Source: Polaromonas eurypsychrophila (GTDB taxonomy: Bacteria; Pseudomonadota; Gammaproteobacteria; Burkholderiales; Burkholderiaceae_C). From it: DNA of 64,000 bases. Shown here in pieces: positions 60,283-64,000 of the stretch. The stretch covers positions 61,448-125,447 of the forward strand of contig NZ_BMIG01000012.1 in assembly GCF_014641715.1 (NCBI RefSeq), read 5' to 3'. A model generated the notes under the pieces. That model saw only the letters and a program-made list of their open reading frames with translations. It had not been told where the DNA came from and made no database searches. Position 1 is the first letter of the stretch. Every line of letters starts with the position of its first letter. A program made the translations under genes and the position numbers.

Positions 60283-61242
60283 ATGCGTCGCGATACCTTC
60301 CTCAAATCCATGGCTGCCCTGGCGGCCGCCGCCACCCTTCCGCTGCCAGCCCTGGCCTCGGCCAACGTCAAGATGATGATTCCGGCCAACCCCGGCGGCG
60401 GCTGGGACACCACGGGCCGCGCCCTCGGCAAGGCGCTGCAGGAGTCCGGTGCGGCCTCCACCGTGACCTACGACAACAAAGGCGGTGCCGCCGGCGCGCT
60501 GGGCCTGGCGCAGTTCATCAACGGCAGCAAAAACGACCCGAACGCGCTGATGGTCATGGGCGCCGTGATGCTGGGCGGCATCATCACTGGCAAGCCGCCG
60601 GTCAACCTGAGCCAGGCCACGCCGGTTGCCCGCATCACCAGCGAGTACAACGTGTTTGTGCTGCCGGCCAACTCGCCGTTCAAGACCATGAAGGATGTGG
60701 TCGAGCAGCTCAAGAAAGATCCCGGCAGCGTCAAATGGGGCGGTGGCTCGCGCGGTTCTACCGAGCACATCGCGGCGGCCATGATTGCGCGCGAAGTCGG
60801 TGTGGATCCGTCCAAGATCAACTACGTCGCCTTTCGGGGCGGCGGCGAGGCGATTGCGGCCATTCTGGGCGGCAATGTGACCATAGGTGGCAGTGGCTAC
60901 AGCGAGTTTTCCGAGTACATTGCCAGCGGCAAGATGCGCCCGCTGGCTGTCACGTCGGCCACCCGCCTGAAGGGGGTCAACGTGCCCACGCTGAAAGAGC
61001 AGGACATCAATGTGGTGATCGGCAACTGGCGCGGCGTCTACGGCGCACCGGGCATCACCACGGCCCAGCGCAAGGAACTGACCGACAGGGTGCTCAAGGC
61101 GCTGAAGTCCAAGGCCTGGGCCGAAGCGCTGGAGAAAAACAACTGGACGCCGGCCGTGCTGACCGGCGCCGACTTCGAGAAGTTTGTGGACGACGACTTT
61201 GCCAGCCTGCGCGCGACCATGGTCAAGTCGGGCATGGTTTGA
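60283..61242 (+). CDS. tctC: Tripartite tricarboxylate transporter receptor TctC
   Basis: A 319-residue periplasmic receptor. AAGGAG precedes ATG 60283, and the signal peptide is DTFLKSMAALAAAATLPLPALA. Motifs: MIPANPGGGWDTTGRALGKA, KGGAAGALGLAQFI and VKWGGGSRGSTEHIAAAMIA. It belongs to the classical TctC branch rather than the expanded Bug branch of the other receptors here. tctB and tctA follow, so the full citrate-type transporter is encoded, with tctDE divergent. Confidence 0.95.
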   Translation: MRRDTFLKSMAALAAAATLPLPALASANVKMMIPANPGGGWDTTGRALGKALQESGAASTVTYDNKGGAAGALGLAQFINGSKNDPNALMVMGAVMLGGIITGKPPVNLSQATPVARITSEYNVFVLPANSPFKTMKDVVEQLKKDPGSVKWGGGSRGSTEHIAAAMIAREVGVDPSKINYVAFRGGGEAIAAILGGNVTIGGSGYSEFSEYIASGKMRPLAVTSATRLKGVNVPTLKEQDINVVIGNWRGVYGAPGITTAQRKELTDRVLKALKSKAWAEALEKNNWTPAVLTGADFEKFVDDDFASLRATMVKSGMV

Positions 61243-61286
61243 TCGGCCCGGTTTAACCACTCCCACAGCAAGTCCCTTCCCGAGCT

Positions 61287-61378
61287 GTCATCCCGGACCT
61301 GATCCGGGATCCATGTCAACTGAGCCTCCGACCGTGGAGGTAAAGCCAGCATGGATTGCGGGTCAAGCCCGCAATGAC
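61287..61378 (+). repeat. REP-like dispersed palindromic repeat (family 3), copy C
   Basis: Located between tctC and tctB. Left arm GTCATCCCGGACCTGATCCG, right arm GCGGGTCAAGCCCGCAATGAC-like text; both are strong hairpins. In this position it could stabilise or uncouple the tctC message from tctBA. Confidence 0.9.
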
Positions 61379-61415
61379 AGCGCGTGAGATGCAGCCCTAT
61401 CCAGTGAGGCCATCC

Positions 61416-61937
61416 ATGAACCCAAGTCTTTTTTCCCCGGCGCAAACCCGTTTGCAGGCCCTGGTTGGCGGCGGCGTGCTGCTGCTTGCGGCTGGCTTGG
61501 CTTTCGGCGCCGTCAGCATTCCTTCGGCCGCTGGTTATGCTGGCGCTGGCCCCAACTTCCTGCCCTGGGTGGTGTCGCTGGCGCTGGCCGCGTGCGGCGG
61601 CTTTCTGGTGTGGGAGGCGCTGAGTGGCGGCTTTCGCGCCATGGAACCGCCCGCCGACACGACACCGGCTTACTGGGCCGGCTTCGCCTGGGTCTCGGCC
61701 GGGTTGCTGGCCAACGCGGCGCTGATCACAACCATCGGCTTCATCCTGAGCTGCACCCTGTGTTTTGTGCTGGCGGTGCAGGGTCTGCGTGGCGCCGAGG
61801 GCAAGACCGGCCTAGAGCCCAAAGTCTGGCTCAAGAACATCGCCATCGGTCTTGCGATTTCAGCGCCGGTGTATTGGGCCTTCACGCAGTTTCTGGCGAT
61901 CAATCTGCCGGGCCTGACCACGACCGGGTGGCTATAG
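61416..61937 (+). CDS. tctB: Tripartite tricarboxylate transporter small membrane subunit TctB
   Basis: A 173-residue protein with four membrane segments (LVGGGVLLLAAGLAFGAV, NFLPWVVSLALAACGGFLVW, VSAGLLANAALITTIGFILS, IAIGLAISAPVYWAFTQFLA), as in the TctB family. It pairs with TctA to form the membrane part of the transporter. ATG 61416 is the first good start. A short inverted-repeat element lies between its stop and tctA. Confidence 0.92.
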   Translation: MNPSLFSPAQTRLQALVGGGVLLLAAGLAFGAVSIPSAAGYAGAGPNFLPWVVSLALAACGGFLVWEALSGGFRAMEPPADTTPAYWAGFAWVSAGLLANAALITTIGFILSCTLCFVLAVQGLRGAEGKTGLEPKVWLKNIAIGLAISAPVYWAFTQFLAINLPGLTTTGWL

Positions 61938-61942
61938 AACCC

Positions 61943-62168
61943 GGAAGTGTCAGTTGATCGCTCGCGGTTCTAAAGGCTGTGTATGAATGCTGGCTTTGCT
62001 GATTTTCCACCCGCACCGCTTTGCGCGGAAGCGCTGCGCACCCAACTGCACCGCCCTGGCGCGGCCTGGGGGTGTTGCTCGTCCTTGCAGGCATTTGCCT
62101 GCCGTGTCCTCTCGCCTACCCAGACCACCCCATGACGGCCCATCCAGGCGCGCCCAACTAACACTTCC
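61943..62168. mobile_element. MITE-like insertion between tctB and tctA
   Basis: GGAAGTGTCAGTTG at 61943-61956 and CAACTAACACTTCC at 62155-62168 form a 14-bp inverted repeat with one mismatch. The match continues outward imperfectly (GAACCC left, AGGTTC right). The 226-bp stretch has no gene and separates two genes that are usually adjacent. Confidence 0.55.
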
Positions 62169-62176
62169 AGGTTCCT

Positions 62177-63673
62177 ATGGACATCTTCAACCAGCTCCTG
62201 CAAGGTTTTGCAACCGCAGCCACACCGATCAACCTGCTCTGGTGTTTTGTCGGCTGCGCATTGGGCACTGCCGTCGGCGTGTTGCCCGGCATCGGCCCGG
62301 CGGTCGCAGTCGCCATGCTGCTGCCGATCACCGTCAAGGTCGAGGCCACGGCTTCAATGATCTTTTTTGCCGGCATTTATTACGGCGCCATGTACGGCGG
62401 CTCCACCACCTCCATCCTGCTGAACACGCCCGGTGAAACCGCCAGCATGGTCACGGCGATGGAAGGCAACAAGATGGCCAAAAGCGGGCGCGCGGGCGCG
62501 GCCCTGGCCACGGCGGCCATTGGCTCCTTTGTCGCCGGCACCATCGCCACCGTGCTGGTCACCTTGTTCGCACCGGTGGTCGCAGATTTTGCCGTCAAGC
62601 TCGGGCCGCCCGAATACTTCATGTTGATGCTGCTGGCCTTCACCACCGTCAGCGCGGTGCTCGGCAAAAGTGCGGTGCGCGGACTCACGGCGCTGTTTGT
62701 CGGCCTGGCGGCGGGCCTGGTCGGCCTGGACCAGATCACCGGCCAGGCGCGTTACACCGGCGGCGTGCCCGAGATGCTGGACGGCATCGAGATCGTGCTG
62801 GTGGCAGTCGGTCTGTTCGCCGTCGCTGAAGCCATGTATGCGGTGCTGTACGAAGGCCGCGTCGTCGATTCGCAAAACAAGCTCAGCAAGGTCCACATGA
62901 CGGCCAAAGACTGGCGCCGCTCCTGGCCAGCCTGGCTGCGCGGCACGGCGATTGGCGCACCGTTTGGCTGCATTCCGGCCGGCGGCACCGAGATACCGAC
63001 TTTTCTCAGTTATGCCACCGAGAAAAAGCTGGCGAAGGACAACACCGAATTTGGAACCAAGGGCGCGATTGAAGGTGTGGCTGGCCCGGAAGCCGCCAAC
63101 AACGCCACCGTGACGGCGGCGATGATTCCGCTGCTCACGCTGGGCATCCCGACCTCGAACACCACAGCCATCCTGCTCGGCGCCTTCCAGAACTACGGCA
63201 TCCAGCCGGGGCCGCAATTGTTCACCAGCTCGTCGGCGCTGGTCTGGGCGTTGATCGCTTCGCTCTACATCGGTAACGTCATGCTGCTGGTGCTGAACCT
63301 GCCGTTGGTCGGCCTGTGGGTCAAGTTGCTGAAAATTCCCAAGCCTTATTTGTACGCCGGTATTTTGATTTTTGCGACCGTCGGTGTTTACGGCATGCGG
63401 CAAAGTGCTTTCGATCTGTTCCTGCTCTACGGCATTGGCGTGCTGGGCGTGGTGATGCGGCGCTTTGATTTTCCAACCGCACCGGTGGTGGTCGGCATGA
63501 TCCTCGGCCCGCTCGCCGAAGCGCAGTTCCGCAATGCCATGTCGATAGGCGAGGGCAGTGCCATGGTGTTTCTGCAGCGACCCATGTCGGTAACCTTGCT
63601 GGTGATTGTGGTGGCGGTTCTGGTGTTGCCACGTGTGGCCAAGGTCTTGTCGGCGCGGCGTGCGCGCCAGTAG
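62177..63673 (+). CDS. tctA: Tripartite tricarboxylate transporter large permease TctA
   Basis: A 498-residue permease with about 10-12 membrane segments. The signature [20 protein letters not shown] is at about residues 30-49, followed by [20 protein letters not shown] at about 64-83 and a repeat of the motif in [20 protein letters not shown] near 320. TctA is the transport channel, driven by proton or sodium gradient with TctB and TctC. The tctCBA set is complete, although spaced by two repeat elements. Confidence 0.96.
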   Translation: MDIFNQLLQGFATAATPINLLWCFVGCALGTAVGVLPGIGPAVAVAMLLPITVKVEATASMIFFAGIYYGAMYGGSTTSILLNTPGETASMVTAMEGNKMAKSGRAGAALATAAIGSFVAGTIATVLVTLFAPVVADFAVKLGPPEYFMLMLLAFTTVSAVLGKSAVRGLTALFVGLAAGLVGLDQITGQARYTGGVPEMLDGIEIVLVAVGLFAVAEAMYAVLYEGRVVDSQNKLSKVHMTAKDWRRSWPAWLRGTAIGAPFGCIPAGGTEIPTFLSYATEKKLAKDNTEFGTKGAIEGVAGPEAANNATVTAAMIPLLTLGIPTSNTTAILLGAFQNYGIQPGPQLFTSSSALVWALIASLYIGNVMLLVLNLPLVGLWVKLLKIPKPYLYAGILIFATVGVYGMRQSAFDLFLLYGIGVLGVVMRRFDFPTAPVVVGMILGPLAEAQFRNAMSIGEGSAMVFLQRPMSVTLLVIVVAVLVLPRVAKVLSARRARQ

Positions 63674-63934
63674 TCATTCTTTCCGCACTAACTGACTGAC
63701 GGCTTCAGACTGATTCCAGTCATTCAAAGTAGTTGATCGACTAGCAGCTTCCGACGACAAAGCGGTCAATCAGAGTCTTGGCATGAACAACTGCGATGCC
63801 GAGATTGCAGTCATTCGAGATGAGCTCGCATTTTCTGCGGGTCGGCTTGATTGAAACGTAGAATTGTGTGAGACGCCCTGCGGGTTTTGTCGGAACTTTA
63901 CACCTGTACAAAATCCCCAAAGAATGGCTGAAAC
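63674..63934. other. Non-coding gap after tctA
   Basis: No gene supported. A minus-strand frame reads TRRKCELISNDCNLGIAVVH, which I cannot assign; it may be a remnant or chance. No clear terminator for tctA is seen. Confidence 0.4.
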
Positions 63935-64000
63935 TGAATCGCCCCGTATTTTGAGGAGGCTCAAATCTCTGAGAGGATTGAGCCATGAAGAAGTCAAACA
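63935..64000 (+). mobile_element. Probable left end of an IS3-family element, cut by window edge
   Basis: TGAATCGCCCCGTATTTTG is close to the TGAACCGCCCCG-type terminal repeats of a large IS3-family group. A transposase-like start, ATGAAGAAGTCAAAC at 63985 (MKKSN), follows after GAGAGGATTGAGCC. The rest lies outside the window. Confidence 0.45.

Noticed and set aside
63741..63986. 81-codon minus-strand frame at the right edge
   Set aside because: Partly overlaps the proposed IS end; no family recognised and no ribosome binding site.

Overview
The window looks like a chromosome segment of a Burkholderiales bacterium in the Comamonadaceae, of Polaromonas or Rhodoferax type. I base this on high-GC coding sequence, four Bug-type (TctC-like) periplasmic receptors, two TAXI receptors with fused TRAP permeases, a glnA-ntrB-ntrC block with sigma-54/NtrC sites, and several families of short GC-rich intergenic repeats. 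The genus is an inference from gene content, not a database match.

Layout. Positions 1-4352 hold the end of an island: the 3' part of hsdS, complete hsdR (type I restriction), two small unknown ORFs, and a degraded tmRNA (ssrA) 3' end with its hairpin terminator. From 4353 to about 7150 is a graveyard of mobile DNA: an IS3-family copy with a damaged transposase, an IS21-type istA pseudogene and a phage-type HNH pseudogene. From 7156 to 14886 is an intact catabolic module: a seven-gene minus-strand operon (two Bug receptors, AtuA-like plus DUF4387 pair, cyclase-like hydrolase, LigI-like amidohydrolase, PEP-mutase-fold lyase) under a divergent LysR regulator. A decayed HigBA-like toxin-antitoxin pair and a second CCACCAT/AAAGCC plus hairpin sequence (15594-15637) close the accessory block.

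From 15653 on the genes look like ordinary chromosome: cardiolipin-synthase-like PLD, RsuA-type pseudouridine synthase, alpha/beta hydrolase, beta-propeller protein, polysaccharide deacetylase, fatty acid hydroxylase, EI24 protein, MoCF-domain protein, glnA with ntrBC, HNH nuclease, xth-folA-thyA, FAD dehydrogenase, DUF2069 and YihY. Then come four transport and catabolism modules: (i) TAXI receptor, fused TRAP permease, DHDPS-like lyase and RraA-like aldolase (35524-40293, minus); (ii) LysR facing Bug receptor, HIBADH-like dehydrogenase, FMN hydroxyacid oxidase and RraA-like aldolase (41021-45707); (iii) RpiR regulator, class III aminotransferase, TAXI receptor and fused TRAP permease (50840-56809); (iv) tctED facing tctCBA (57969-63673). 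Between them lie a P450, a HiPIP, an alpha/beta hydrolase, metY, a CBS-domain protein and an Hsp15-like protein. The last 66 bases resemble the left end of another IS3-family element.

The most unusual signals are repeats that have entered genes without breaking them: a 75-bp unit present three times in tandem and in frame within the fatty acid hydroxylase, and a second repeat family in the linker of the TctD response regulator. There are also two MITE-like inverted-repeat elements, one of which supplies a stop codon, and a clear RpiR operator that overlaps its own start codon. The operon around AtuA-like/DUF4387 is the best candidate for an undescribed pathway.
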